This document shows positions 1 to 10,699 of a stretch of 64,000 nt of DNA, piece by piece. The first letter of the stretch is position 1. Every line of letters starts with the position of its first letter. The position numbers were made by a program, and so were the translations under genes. Source of the DNA: Aureobasidium sp. EXF-3400 (Eukaryota > Ascomycota > Dothideomycetes > Dothideales > Saccotheciaceae); assembly GCA_024195585.1 (NCBI GenBank), contig SWBL01000095.1:62001-126000 (forward strand), given 5' to 3'. A model generated the notes under the pieces. The model did not search any database. It was given only the letters and a program-made list of their open reading frames with translations, and was not told the origin of the DNA.

Positions 1-878
1 AGTCAGGTCTCATTCCCTCAACACGGTGCCATGGGTATCGGATAGATACCTTTCGAGATCTGGGGCGGAAAACTTGACCGGCGGTCAATCCCAGATGTGG
101 ACACGGATAATGTTTCCCCAGATATCGGCCTTTGCTTTCCAAAATCAGCCATGACCGGCCCCCTTCTTCCGGCTCGGCATCCCGTACTGGCCTGTTCCCT
201 GCCGGAAGTTGACCGAGCACTACGCCACATGAGGTGTTGAGACAAGGACAGGCAAGTTGTCGATGTCGAGAAGATCCACCATCGATGGATGGAAGAAGCA
301 AGTCTGCATGAACTTTCAACAGAGCGCTGCAGAATCTATGCATCTCGGCAGCCGCAGAAAACACGAGTCCGCACGTTTTCAGCCAAGCACCGCAAGCACT
401 GAAGCCAATTTTCGAAGCGGCCTTGGATCTCTGCGTGTTCTGCAATGTACGTTCAGAAGGCTTCAGTTGGCCAAACTCAGCTTCCTCTCCTGCTGGTCAC
501 AAGCAAGGTTTTATAAAGTCAGCAAGCCATTATTACGACTTCAATCGTTGGAATCGCAAGGGGATAAATTCTTTTCCGAGGACGAAGCCTGGTACTAAAC
601 TTCTTGAAACGGTTTCGTAGGTATCCTTTTCGCCGACAGTTACCATTATCGGACGAACCGCGATCTGCCCTAGCACTGACTCGGCCTTGAACTCCACAAA
701 CACTCCACTAATCGAAATGCCGGGGTACGCCGCATCCCCAGTCCATGGTGTGTAGGATTTTGGTGGGGTTCAGGCGGAAAATTGTATCCTTTTAAATTCG
801 TCACGGCGCCCTGTTCCTTCCTTTCTCTCTCGTTCCTCTTTTTTGTGTCGAAAAGTTCACGAGTTTCCAGTCGCGACA
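1..878. other. Intergenic, upstream of sugar transporter
   Basis: No convincing gene. The open frames here lack recognisable domains. The stretch just before the transporter start is pyrimidine-rich, as is common in fungal promoters and leaders. Confidence 0.5.
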
Positions 879-2619
879 ATGTTCAAACGTTACGCCAAGG
901 ATCTGCCTGAAGAAGTTTTCAACTGGCGTCTTGGCTATGCAGTGCTTGGTATGCTTGGGCTTCCTTGAACAACCATTCCATGACTTGTGGCTAATGCTTA
1001 ACCAGTTTTCGGTCTTCTGGGCACTGCCCGTGGTCTTGACGAAGGTCTCATCGGAACCACTGCCTCTCAAAAATCGTTCAGTAAACAGTTTGGATTGAAG
1101 AACCCACACTTGTCAGCCAATGAGCAAGCCAACCTCCTTTCCAACATCACTTCGATGGTCCAATTGGGATCAATCTTCGGTGCCCTCTTCGCATTCCCCA
1201 TCACCGACCGCATTGGCAGACTTTGGGCTGTCAGAGAACTTTGCCTAGTCTGGGTCACCGGTATTGCCATTTTCCTTGGTGCTGCTGCCCATGGTAGTCT
1301 TGGAATGGTCTACGCCGGTAGATTCATCGCCGGCCTGGGTATTGGGCAGACAACAGTTGTCGCCCCCACATATCTTGCAGAAGTCGCCCCCAAGTCCATT
1401 CGTGGAATGTGTGTCGGTATCTTCTCCGGATCAGTCTACCTTGGCATCATGCTTGGATACTTCGCCTCGTACGGCACGTCGTTGCACATCAGTAACCACA
1501 ACGTCCTTCAATGGGTGATTCCCAACACGCTTCACCTCTACTTCGCTGCCATCATCTTCACCCTAAGCTTCTTCGCCATCGAAAGTCCCCGTTGGCTCAT
1601 CAAGACGAAGCAGCAGGGCAAGGCTGTTGACAACCTCTGCAGATTGCGTGGCCTTGGACAAGACCATGAGGTTGTGCAGGCAGAAATCATTGACATCAAC
1701 AGCCAACTTGAGCGCGAGCAGGAGGCCACTATGGGTGCTTCCAAGGTCGGTCTCCTTCGTGAACTGTTTGTCATGCCTTCAAACAGATACCGTATCTTCT
1801 TGGCTATCTTCGCTCAGCTGCTTGGTCAGTGGAGTGGTGCTGGTTCCATCACCGTCTACGCTCCTCAATACTTTGCGCTGATGGGCACGACTGGAACACA
1901 AGAGAAGCTCCTTGCTACCGGTATTTTCGGTCTTGTTAAGTTCATCAGTGCCCTCATCTGTGCCTTCTTCCTGGTTGACTTCATTGGTCGTAAGCGGTCT
2001 CTGAGCATTGGTATCACGATTCAATTCGTCGCTATGCTGTACATGGCCCTCTTCCTTACCATCGACAACACAATCGGAGACAAGGGCGATGTTCAAAGCG
2101 CCAGTCAGAAGCATGCCGCTCAGGGTGCCATTGCCATGATCTACTTCTCTGGATTCGGTTGGGCCATGGGTAAGTTTCTTATCTTCATCATTGTCAGACC
2201 ATTGCTAATAGTGTTTTCTAGGCTGGAACTCCATTCAGTACCTTATCAATGCAGAGATCTTCCCTCTCCGCTTGCGTGCTATCGGTGGATCCATTGCCAT
2301 GGCATTCCACTTCGTCAATCAATACGGCAACTCCAAGGCTGTACCTGAGATGTTTGTTGGCATGACCACTGCCGGAACCATGTACTTCTTCGCCGCCATC
2401 ACATTGGCGGGTCTCGCATGGGTATACTTCTTCCTGCCCGAGACTAGCGGTCGTTCTTTGGAGAGTTTGGATGCTGTCTTCGAGCTGCCATGGCACAAGA
2501 TCGGAAGATATGGAAGCAAGGTCGCTGTGTCGCCAACCTTGTACGAGAGCGAGAAGGATGGTATGGCAGAGAAGAACCAACAGGTGGAGTATCTGGAGAC
2601 GTCCCGCCAAGGAGCCTGA
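879..2619 (+). CDS. MFS sugar transporter (sugar porter family)
   Basis: Predicted plasma-membrane sugar/H+ symporter, 543 aa, with about 12 membrane helices. Exons 879-948, 1006-2169 and 2222-2619 join in frame across introns of 57 and 52 bp. The sequence shows sugar-porter signatures: ARGLDEGLIG near the first helix, DRIGRLWAV in loop 2-3, ESPRWL before the central loop, QLLGQWSGAGS in the substrate-binding helix, DFIGRKRSL in loop 8-9 and PETSGRSLE after the last helix. The chosen start (MFKRYAKDLPEE) gives the usual short cytosolic N-terminus. The first membrane helix needs exon 1, so a start inside exon 2 would be truncated. The family is known for hexose, pentose, rhamnose and quinate uptake; I cannot tell which substrate from sequence. 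A secreted plant-wall enzyme gene lies 1.2 kb downstream on the same strand, which would suit sugar uptake after wall digestion (inference). Confidence 0.9.
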
Positions 2620-3820
2620 TTTACGAGTTTCTACGAAATATGTTAGTAGCAAGCAATGGATTTGTAATTTCCACTTTCAGATCGTTCTTTCCACAATTCT
2701 TCGCATCGAACGTCCATATCTCTGTCTCATGGACGTAGTTATATCACACTTGCCGACCAGCTCAAATAGATGGGATGCGTCGCGTCTCAATCACAATAGG
2801 ATTGGTCTCTTGTTACTATCGATGTCGCCGAGCCGTGTCTGGTTTGCAGGGGTAGCTCTGCAAACATCGCTGACTCAGCAGACCAGGTGTCCCGCTCGCG
2901 TCCCTGACATGTACTTTTGTCCCTGCACTTTCTGTCTCTTTTTCTGCAACAACGTTGGAACCAACACTGACATGACGGTTTTCGACGATGTGACACCTCT
3001 CTAGCGTCGTGATGTTCCCACACATGTCTCCACGATCTCGAACGTGATTCATGTCTAGCCTTGTCACCCATCGCTTAGCTGTCTATACTCAACTTGAAAC
3101 AATCTACCCTTTTAACCAGCCGATGGCTGCGGGGCCCATCCAGCCGCTTCCATGAAAAATCGATCAATTGATGACATGCGCAGTCCTGCTTACTATCGTT
3201 CCTCGAGAAGCAATGAGATTATCGTTGCACGTATATATTGCGAAGGATCATTTGCATCAAGAGCTATCTCCCGGTAAATGACAACAAAGAAATCCTGGGG
3301 TCAATCTATTAGTCGGACGTACCACGCCTTGCCAGTGACTCGTGACAATGCTTCTCTACAAGTGTCGAATCGAACAAGCCTTGTCGGCCGAGCCAAAGTC
3401 ATACAAGCTTTAGCGATGGCGGTTTCAATGCAAGCCATGGCCAATTCGGCACCTCGAACGACGATATGGAGTGTTCTAAAGCCCATGGATGATTAGCAGA
3501 TCGCCCAGATTGTCGATCTTCGTCTTGCTTGCGAGGTCCTTGAGAATAATAATGGTTTGTGGAGGGGTACGTCCCTGAGCTGCTTCCTGACTTCTGCAGA
3601 TATGATGGCGTAACAGGGATGAGAACAAGGCTCGTAGAAAGCAACCTGGAGCGTATCATCAATACCACGGCCCGTACATCGTATCAACCCTCACGTCACG
3701 AGTGATGAACACGCATAAAATGTGTCGAGCGACTATATAAAGGACCAGGCAAGTTCGTCGTCACTTTCCCTTCCATCCACATCAACACCCTCAAGACCGA
3801 ACATCACTTCGCAGTTCATC
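2620..3820. other. Intergenic, GH45-like gene promoter
   Basis: No gene recognised. It holds the 3' region of the sugar transporter and the promoter of the downstream secreted enzyme. A GCGGGG hexamer near 3129-3134 fits the CreA carbon-repressor consensus (SYGGRG), a weak short match. Confidence 0.4.
3734..3742 (+). promoter_or_regulatory. TATA box of the GH45-like gene
   Basis: TATATAAAG lies 87 bp before the start codon at 3821 and is followed by a pyrimidine-rich leader. A strong TATA box suits an inducible secreted enzyme. Confidence 0.55.
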
Positions 3821-4611
3821 ATGCTTCTCAACGCTCTTCTTCTCTCCGTTGCTGCCTTCAGCTCCTCCGCCCAGGCAGCTCAAGCAGCATATGCTCAATG
3901 TGGAGGTCAAGGCTTCACCGGCGGCACTACTTGTGTCTCTGGCTACACCTGCGTCGTCAGCAACGCCTACTACTCCCAATGCCTTCCAGCTGCCAACGCC
4001 GTCAGCTCCGTTGCTTCGTCCAAGACCTCAGTCGCCCCAGTCTCGACCTCCCAAGCTGCTGGTGGTGGTAGCGGAGCAAGCAGTGGTACAACCTACAAGG
4101 CCTCGTTCACTCAGTATGGCAGTGGCGACAGCTTTGGCAGTGGAAACTGCAACACCGATACCACTGCATGTGGTTTCTACACTAGCGTTAGTCACACTCT
4201 TCTTCATCAGCGTCGCAATTGAACACGACCCTTGACGATACATAACAGCCTGGCTACTCAGCCGCACTCTCCCAGAACGCCTTTGGAGTCGGCCCTGGCG
4301 CTGGTGCCGGTCCCGCATGCGGTACCTGCTGGAAGCTGACCGCTGAGACCGACAGCAGCGGTAACAAGCTTTCCAACGCCGGAAACAGCATCGTCGTTCA
4401 GATCACCAACCTGTGTCCTGCGTCTGGAAACCCTCTGTGCAGCCAGAACGGTCTCACTGGTACCAACCAGTACGGCGCTAACCTCGACTTTGACTTGTGC
4501 ATCAACAGCGGTGCCAACACTGCCTTGTTTGGAAACTCTGGTGTTGGATTGGCTGTGGGTACTGCTGTGCAGGTTTCTTGCAGCGAGTGGACTGGTACTG
4601 TTGTTCACTAA
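3821..4611 (+). CDS. Secreted CBM1 + GH45/expansin-like double-psi beta-barrel protein
   Basis: Likely a secreted endoglucanase-V-like plant-wall protein, 242 aa. Exons are 3821-4186 and 4249-4611, with a 62-bp intron in phase 0. Residues 1-19 form a signal peptide. Residues about 24-57 are a fungal cellulose-binding module (CBM1) with the usual AQCGG start, four Cys and a YSQC end. A Ser/Ala/Gly-rich linker follows to about residue 90. Residues 92-242 are a cysteine-rich six-stranded barrel with PACGTCW, ITNLCP and an FDLC motif (203-206) whose Asp matches the HFD-type acid of GH45 subfamily C and expansins. The family cleaves or loosens beta-glucan; whether this copy is hydrolytic or only expansin-like cannot be decided here. 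The CBM is N-terminal, whereas classical GH45 enzymes often carry it at the C-terminus. Confidence 0.85.
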
Positions 4612-6052
4612 GCAGATCAATGCCAAAGGGAAGGTCGCTCGTCCATGTTCAGATTACAGTCCTTATCGATTTCTTCGCCATGATCGACACGGGTTCATGA
4701 TGTTTCAGGAGTGCTGGATACTCTCATTATCAGAAAGCAGATTGTACTCTCTATATTCATCTCTATCGCAAGTTCAATGGATATTTCGCCAGATGTACGC
4801 CCATGTTAGTCCTGTAATCATGCACTCAACGCGTCTGGTGTCACAAAGCCGCTGAGCAAGCAGCCAAGAACCTCATCAGACTAGATCCAAATCCAGTGCT
4901 TGTCGATACAGGCTCACTACATGCCCTCTGTGAATGATAAGTTTTCTCCATTACTGCCGGTTCCAATCCTCCGAAACCCACAAGCTGCATGAGCTAGACA
5001 GAGATCAATCTCAATGAGAACTCGATCAGGCAATGCATCACAGAGTCGATAGTGCCAAGTCGAAAGGTCTTGGACCTTCGCTGGTTATAGAATTCGAGGC
5101 AGTAGCGCTGGAACATGTCAAGTCTATACTGCTAGCAACAGCCTCTTCCCGAGGATGTCCAATGGCGAGGAGATTCTTTGAAGTAGTGGCTGCTATAGCA
5201 CAAAATGACTATAACAAAAGTTAGAAACCGACTGCATGCCGGATAGGTGAAGAAGCTGAACCAAAATAGAAGACGTGCGAGTGGATCCTGACCTTGAAGT
5301 ATGCATGATGAGGACCTAATATGTTCTTCGTCGTATAGCCGAGGTATGAGGAGCAGAAGGGCTGGAGAGAAGCCTATTTGATGTCTGCAACAGCTTGGTA
5401 CGCAGCATCAACAGAGTCACCAATGGTGGGATCGATACCGGGGCGTGTCACCCGTCACGTACGAGTCTCTTCGTGCATATCACTTCCATTGACGCCATCA
5501 GATTCAGCAGCTGCAAAAGCCGTGCCAAGTTTGATCGGTGACGACTTGAAAATGTGGTTCAAAATCTGCTTGATAGAATTTCCACTTATCGCTGGTGTAA
5601 ACAGATACGAATTCCATTGGACATTCTGCGAAGTGATTGCGCGGCATGGCCCTTCCTTTCCGTGATGTTTGTCTACTATGAATCTTTCAGCGCAACCATC
5701 CACCGTCTTTGTCCAAGAACTACGAGTAGGCTTCGTCTGCGCGTTCCTCATACTATTGCATTTTCAAGCTCAAAAACGCTGGGGCAAGTCGGGTTAAGTT
5801 CAATTTCAGTGTTTACGCAACCAAAAAGCTACTCTCACTGACCTACCGATGAATTCATCATCACGTGTGCAGACTTGTTCTCTCTGTACCTTACCCAAAA
5901 GAAGTAACAAGCACTTGAGTGGATGCGAAGCAAAGAATGGAACCATCATACCCAATGCAAACTGTGCGACGGCTAGGGAAGCGACGATCGGTAGAACATC
6001 CATGCGATTCATTAACCAGGTGCCTCAACCAGACTTTATATTTCTATCTCAT
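4612..6052. other. Intergenic with possible gene relic
   Basis: No intact gene. The only notable content is an open minus-strand frame at 5374-5751 interrupted by one stop, listed separately. The rest shows no repeats or RNA gene I can recognise. Confidence 0.4.
5374..5751 (-). pseudogene. Possible degenerate coding frame with one in-frame TGA
   Basis: A minus-strand frame from ATG at 5751 runs about 98 codons (ending GSDMHEETRT). It meets TGA at 5455-5457, then continues open in the same frame for 26 codons with protein-like composition (PGIDPTIGDSVDAAYQAV) to TAG. A CGA-to-TGA change would explain the interruption. No domain is recognised and no convincing intron removes the stop. It may be the C-terminal relic of a lost gene, or a chance frame. 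Confidence 0.25.
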
Positions 6053-7993
6053 CTAGTCCATTGGCACACGCATTCCTAGCCCAAACTCGCTAAACGCATC
6101 TGCGATTTCCATATGTTGTGTATGAGCAGCAGTGCGGACCGCGTCTTTGCCAAGGGCAAATGGTATCTCGTCTGGCTGGCATGTCGTGTTGGCCGGTGGC
6201 AGTTCGCCTGTCTGGAAGTATCGCCGGACATGTTGTGTAGTGCACTCGCTATACGCGGCCAACGAACAGTGACCTGCAGAGTTTTGGATCAACACTGAAC
6301 TGTTCTCTAGACGTTTCGCCATCTTGAAAGCATTGATTGAGGGTGTGACTGGGTCCTTCGTGTTTCCTATGAAGAGGATGGGATTGCTGGTGGATGCTTC
6401 CCAAGGTCCGTTGTAGCGATACTGCGCGCGCAGAGGATAGTGTATACATTGCATTCGAGTGACTGCCCATGTATCGCCGATAGTCGGGGAAACTTCTACG
6501 AGCTTTGTGACAAAGCTTGCAAACTCGGTGCGATTCTTCGAGGTTTGGTCATCGGCATCAGTACACAGGATTGCCATCTGGGCATCAAGATCGAACACCG
6601 GATCGACGGAGGTTGCTCGACAGCTCAAAGAATGATAAGGTTTCAATATCTGCGCGGAGTTTCTTCCGTCGCCCTTTTCCAGTTCGGCAATTGTGGTAGC
6701 CAGAGTCGGGAACATGCGTACAGGCTTGTACAGAGTCTGAAATATCAGCATTCGTAAGTCATGAGAGGTGATAACTTCTGGAATAGGGTCTACGACCGCC
6801 ACAGGATCGTAGCGGAGTTGCTCAATCACGCTGAGGGTTCTCTGCTCGACGTGTGGTGGTTCTGTTTGGCCATCCGAATTTGCCAGAGCGCAAGCAGGGT
6901 AGCCCGCATTCGCACAGTATTGGTAGAACGAATTCATGGTCTTCTCTGTGTCCATTAAGTCGGTGTACCATGCACCTTGTTGATTATCAATGACGTCGAC
7001 CACGCCATCAAGCACAAGACGCTCAACTCTGTCAGGGTACATTGCTGCAAATGTGCTCCCGATGTATGTTCCATAACTAAAGCCCCAATAGAGAACTTTC
7101 TCCTGGCCCTGGCGATACCTGGTGCGGTGTCGGTCCGTATCTTCCTGGACCTTCTGGAAATGTGTTCTTGACAGTTTTATTGCTTCATTTTCTCGCCATT
7201 CGCCATGTTTCTCTGCGATCTCCAATATGTCGCGTGCGACATAGGCAGTTGTGACGTATTGCTTGATGTCAGGTTCTTCACTTGTTACTGCACAGCTTTC
7301 GCCTTTGGCCTTAGACATAGCCCACATGCGACCAAAAGCGACATCAGAGGCGGTCAAAGATCCCAGCTCCCAATCGCGAATAGACCACACTTGTTCCAGG
7401 ATAGAATTTTCACGGAAACATGCCAGTTTGGGTGTCGAAAGACCAATTCCTCTTGGGTCAAATGAGATCAAGTCAAAATACTTTCCTTTTTGGTCATCTT
7501 TGGGCGCGTCAATCAGACTGCTTATCTGCTCTCCGGCCCTGAGCATGAAATTAACACCTCGTCCTCCAGGCCCACCTGGGTTCAAGATGACAACACCACC
7601 GTATTTGGGATGGGTGATGGGCACGACGGCTGGCTTTCGGACCAGAGCAAGAGTGACTGTGGCATTTGTCGTACCGTTCCAGTAGTCCATTGGCAAGGTC
7701 AAGCGAGCGCATTGATAATTCTGGTAACAAGGTTTGTATCTCAGCGATGTTGAGGGTTCCAGAGTTTCCCAGTCGAAAGTAGTGGTCAACGTAGGTTCTT
7801 CAACTGCAAATTGACTCGCCGCTGACGGGACAAGGTGTTTTAGTCCTCCTGACCAGTGATAAAGCAATGACAGAAGTAGGGCGGCTGTCAAAATCACATG
7901 TCGCCGGCGAAACTTGGTTATTCCAGATGAACTGAGATGCGTTACAGTAGCAGAGCGCAATTCTGTTGTTCCTAGCTTTTCAGGCGACATCAT
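6053..7993 (-). CDS. Membrane-anchored TAP-like alpha/beta-hydrolase (peptidase family)
   Basis: Single-exon gene for a 646-aa alpha/beta-hydrolase of the tripeptidyl-aminopeptidase type. After a basic cytosolic segment, residues about 32-46 form a hydrophobic anchor, so it is probably a type II membrane protein or is released into the secretory path. The oxyanion-region motif NPGGPGGRG is at about 138-146 and FDPRGIGLS at about 178-186. The nucleophile elbow GFSYGT has Ser306. The C-terminal TAP-like domain carries Asp in GNTKDPVTP and His in NSAGHCSL, completing the triad. The family removes N-terminal peptides or hydrolyses small esters and amides; the substrate here is unknown. Two ATG codons are adjacent at the start and the first is used. 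No intron is needed. Confidence 0.85.
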   Translation of the reverse strand: MMSPEKLGTTELRSATVTHLSSSGITKFRRRHVILTAALLLSLLYHWSGGLKHLVPSAASQFAVEEPTLTTTFDWETLEPSTSLRYKPCYQNYQCARLTLPMDYWNGTTNATVTLALVRKPAVVPITHPKYGGVVILNPGGPGGRGVNFMLRAGEQISSLIDAPKDDQKGKYFDLISFDPRGIGLSTPKLACFRENSILEQVWSIRDWELGSLTASDVAFGRMWAMSKAKGESCAVTSEEPDIKQYVTTAYVARDILEIAEKHGEWRENEAIKLSRTHFQKVQEDTDRHRTRYRQGQEKVLYWGFSYGTYIGSTFAAMYPDRVERLVLDGVVDVIDNQQGAWYTDLMDTEKTMNSFYQYCANAGYPACALANSDGQTEPPHVEQRTLSVIEQLRYDPVAVVDPIPEVITSHDLRMLIFQTLYKPVRMFPTLATTIAELEKGDGRNSAQILKPYHSLSCRATSVDPVFDLDAQMAILCTDADDQTSKNRTEFASFVTKLVEVSPTIGDTWAVTRMQCIHYPLRAQYRYNGPWEASTSNPILFIGNTKDPVTPSINAFKMAKRLENSSVLIQNSAGHCSLAAYSECTTQHVRRYFQTGELPPANTTCQPDEIPFALGKDAVRTAAHTQHMEIADAFSEFGLGMRVPMD

Positions 7994-8902
7994 GGTTTGT
8001 CGCAGGCAGCGATCTGAGCCGATTGAGCGGACAATGCACGTTGCTTTGATAGATAATGCAATGGGTCCGCCGACGACAATGATAGTGTGTAGATGTGTTC
8101 GAGACTTCAGGAAGAGCGCGAGTACTTCAAGGTTTCGAGCGGGGATTCACGAACATATAACTGCTGCCTTGAGGGCACAATCGCCTTCCTAACACGGAAA
8201 CATCGTAACGCCAGAGCAGACGACCCCGCGAATCCCTCACCGTCCACGATAAGCAATCCATGGTTCACCATATGAGGCGATTCGAGCCGACCATTATTGC
8301 ACGATAGAGCTATACAGCCACATCATGAAGAGCTGACAGCTCGACTCCGAGACGAAGGGTCCAATGAGAATGAATGAACTGAGTCATGCTGCTGAGGGTC
8401 CAAGACGACTGGATCAGTTCACGAAGCATCGAAGAAGGATGCCGCGAAGAGCTTGAGCTCTATCGGGATCCGACTACCGTCTGGTCGATAAAGGAACATG
8501 TTGTTGGAAGAGAAAGCAATGAGATAAAGCTGTCCGGGTGCCGAGGTATAAACTGTCGTCGCGTTTTCTTGGCGAGCCGGCAAACACGGCGCGATTGCCG
8601 TCCATCGATCCTTTCATGAACAAGGAAATCGCGCTCTTTGCGTGCGAGAAATGCCTGGCGAAGGATTATCAATCCTCAAGCATGGGTGGGCGCGCAATTG
8701 ATACGTCTTGTAATCACTGAATGCTCAGCGGTGATAACAGCCTTGATGATCACATTGATATTTGGTCCAGTTGCCGGAAGTACTCATTCCGGCTGTCACG
8801 AGGCAGTGATGATGCATAGAAGTACTTGAATGGACCCTTGGCCACCACAGGTCGCAACAAACATATCCTATCTTTCTACGAAAAAATCATATACAGCAGC
8901 CT
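7994..8902. other. Divergent intergenic region
   Basis: About 0.9 kb between divergently oriented genes, so it should hold both promoters. No RNA gene, repeat or additional coding region is supported. Confidence 0.4.
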
Positions 8903-9784
8903 ATGATGGAGAAGAGTGCAGCTATCACCAACCCTTCTGCGGTCAGACGTGACAGCGGCCGGCAGGCCGACCCGGACCTCCCAGGATATTCTCAAGCTTC
9001 TCGAGACGCCACAGTCTCCCCTGCAGTTGTGTCGCGCATGCCCTCTCACTCCAGAACAGTCTCAGATATTCCAACCTACTCCGATGCAGCGCTGAACACG
9101 AATATCCGCCCGGTCTACAATTTCGTGCGGGCATCACTCATCAGTTCCAAACTCCTTGTCCGCAGCAACAACATAGACAGATATTGTTTCGTTAACGATA
9201 GTCGCGGTCCAAGCTCAAAAGTCTGGATCCATGCTGGAGCTTCCAAAACGAACAAGGCATTAGGATGTCTGTCATTTCCAGAGGCGCACAACACTTTTCG
9301 CATTCATTGTGCCATGGTCAGTCACGGTGGCGATACAGATGGAACCATCATTGGATTGGATGACAAGAACTTCTTGTCTGCACCTCTGGTAGATGTGGTT
9401 GCTGGAATTGGTTATCCACATCCGAAAACCTTTGCCTTGAAGATACCGAGGGGATTGGATTTTCGCGCGAAGGAGCTCGTTTGGACGTATCGAGAAGGCG
9501 ATATCACTGGCCCAACTCCAGCACGATACGACTTACGTGATCGCAATATTGGAGATGCTCTCATTGCAAGTCTGACAAGCACAAAGGAGGGGAAGAAACG
9601 GACGGCAGTGCAGTGGTTCATCAACCCAGAGAGTGAATTGGAGCAGGCCGTTTTGATCATGTCTTGCATCGGGATTGTCACCAGATTGTCAAGGAAAGCA
9701 AAGTACTACGACGAAAAGTGGATGTATTCCAAATGGAGGTTTTTCTGGTGGATGACAACATTATCTGCTGTTGCCATCGCTTAG
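8903..9784 (+). CDS. Conserved-looking hypothetical protein, C-terminal hydrophobic end
   Basis: Intronless 293-aa open frame from ATG 8903. Residues 1-65 are polar and probably disordered. Residues about 70-255 read like one folded beta-rich domain, with YCFVNDSRGP, WIHAGAS, LGCLSFPEAHNTFRIHC, FALKIPRGLDF and ELVWTYREG followed by AVQWFINPESELEQAVL. The C-terminal about 20 residues (WRFFWWMTTLSAVAIA) could be a tail anchor. Strand spacing is reminiscent of tubby/LURP-type membrane-associated beta-barrels, but I do not recognise the family with confidence and assign no function. Codon use and the uninterrupted frame support a real gene. Confidence 0.65.
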   Translation: MMEKSAAITNPSAVRRDSGRQADPDLPGYSQASRDATVSPAVVSRMPSHSRTVSDIPTYSDAALNTNIRPVYNFVRASLISSKLLVRSNNIDRYCFVNDSRGPSSKVWIHAGASKTNKALGCLSFPEAHNTFRIHCAMVSHGGDTDGTIIGLDDKNFLSAPLVDVVAGIGYPHPKTFALKIPRGLDFRAKELVWTYREGDITGPTPARYDLRDRNIGDALIASLTSTKEGKKRTAVQWFINPESELEQAVLIMSCIGIVTRLSRKAKYYDEKWMYSKWRFFWWMTTLSAVAIA

Positions 9785-9921
9785 CTTATTATGAAATGAG
9801 TCAAGATCCCCTGTACTGATACCATATCGACAAGCCTTTATCTTGGTCTCAAATTATATCTGCCTTGCGCCTCTTCATTCGTACGCTCATTCATCTCATT
9901 ATCATTATCATCTTCGTCGTC

Positions 9922-10242
9922 CTAATCGTTTGCGTCTTCCGAGGCATTAAGTCGAGAAGCTGACATATCAGACCGGTCATCATCTCGACCAAGCCGAAGA
10001 CATTCCTCAACAGTGCTCATGGGTGTGGGTATCAGTACCTTGCCATCATCGTCAATAACACTCACCCTTATACCTGCATTCTTCAACATGCCAGCCACCA
10101 TGAACATCGAGAGAAGTTGATGCTTTTCGGCAACATTAGCTAGCTCGACGGTGTAGTACTTGAGCTCAAAGAATTTGAGCTTGTTGAATTTCTTCCTCGC
10201 TTCCAACGAATTGCAAGCATACCCTGTCATGTCTCCAACCAT
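9922..10242 (-). CDS. Possible small hypothetical protein or gene fragment
   Basis: A 106-aa minus frame with protein-like composition (FFELKYYTVELANVAEKH, GIRVSVIDDDGKVLIPTP) and an acidic tail. No domain is recognised. The 430 bp upstream on the same strand carry short frames broken by stops, so this may be the surviving 3' part of a larger gene. Expression evidence would be needed to keep it. Confidence 0.3.
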   Translation of the reverse strand: MVGDMTGYACNSLEARKKFNKLKFFELKYYTVELANVAEKHQLLSMFMVAGMLKNAGIRVSVIDDDGKVLIPTPMSTVEECLRLGRDDDRSDMSASRLNASEDAND

Positions 10243-10699
10243 GGCTTGTTAGCTCGAACTCTGACCACCCTTGTGATGGACAAAGTCGTGCTTGATGGGG
10301 GTCTCAACGTGTCGAAGACACTGAGACTAGCCCCACTAGAGCACCTTGAGATGATTGGCATGAAGGTGGTTCCCCTACGCAAGTACTTCACAGCGACCAG
10401 CTTTCTCAGGATTCTTGGACATCATTCATGGGCCACCGAAGGCCCTAGGTTTCCACAAGTATTATGCGCCATCAAGCCAGGAACACGGCCATCGAATTGC
10501 CTAAGACATGAATCAACGCGAGCGAGCAAGTGAAATGGTGCATTGTCGGCATGATTGCCAGCTGCGCAGATAGGAACGTTCTGCCATCTCACGCGTAGAT
10601 GAGTCAATTGTCAATCACCATACTAGGATTACTCTTATCCACTACATCTACTCGACAAAGGTCTCACTGCTTTCTAGAAAGCACCTCTGTTCCCGCTGC

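Noticed and set aside
257..598. 113-codon plus-strand frame
   Set aside because: No domain and atypical composition; not distinguishable from a random frame.
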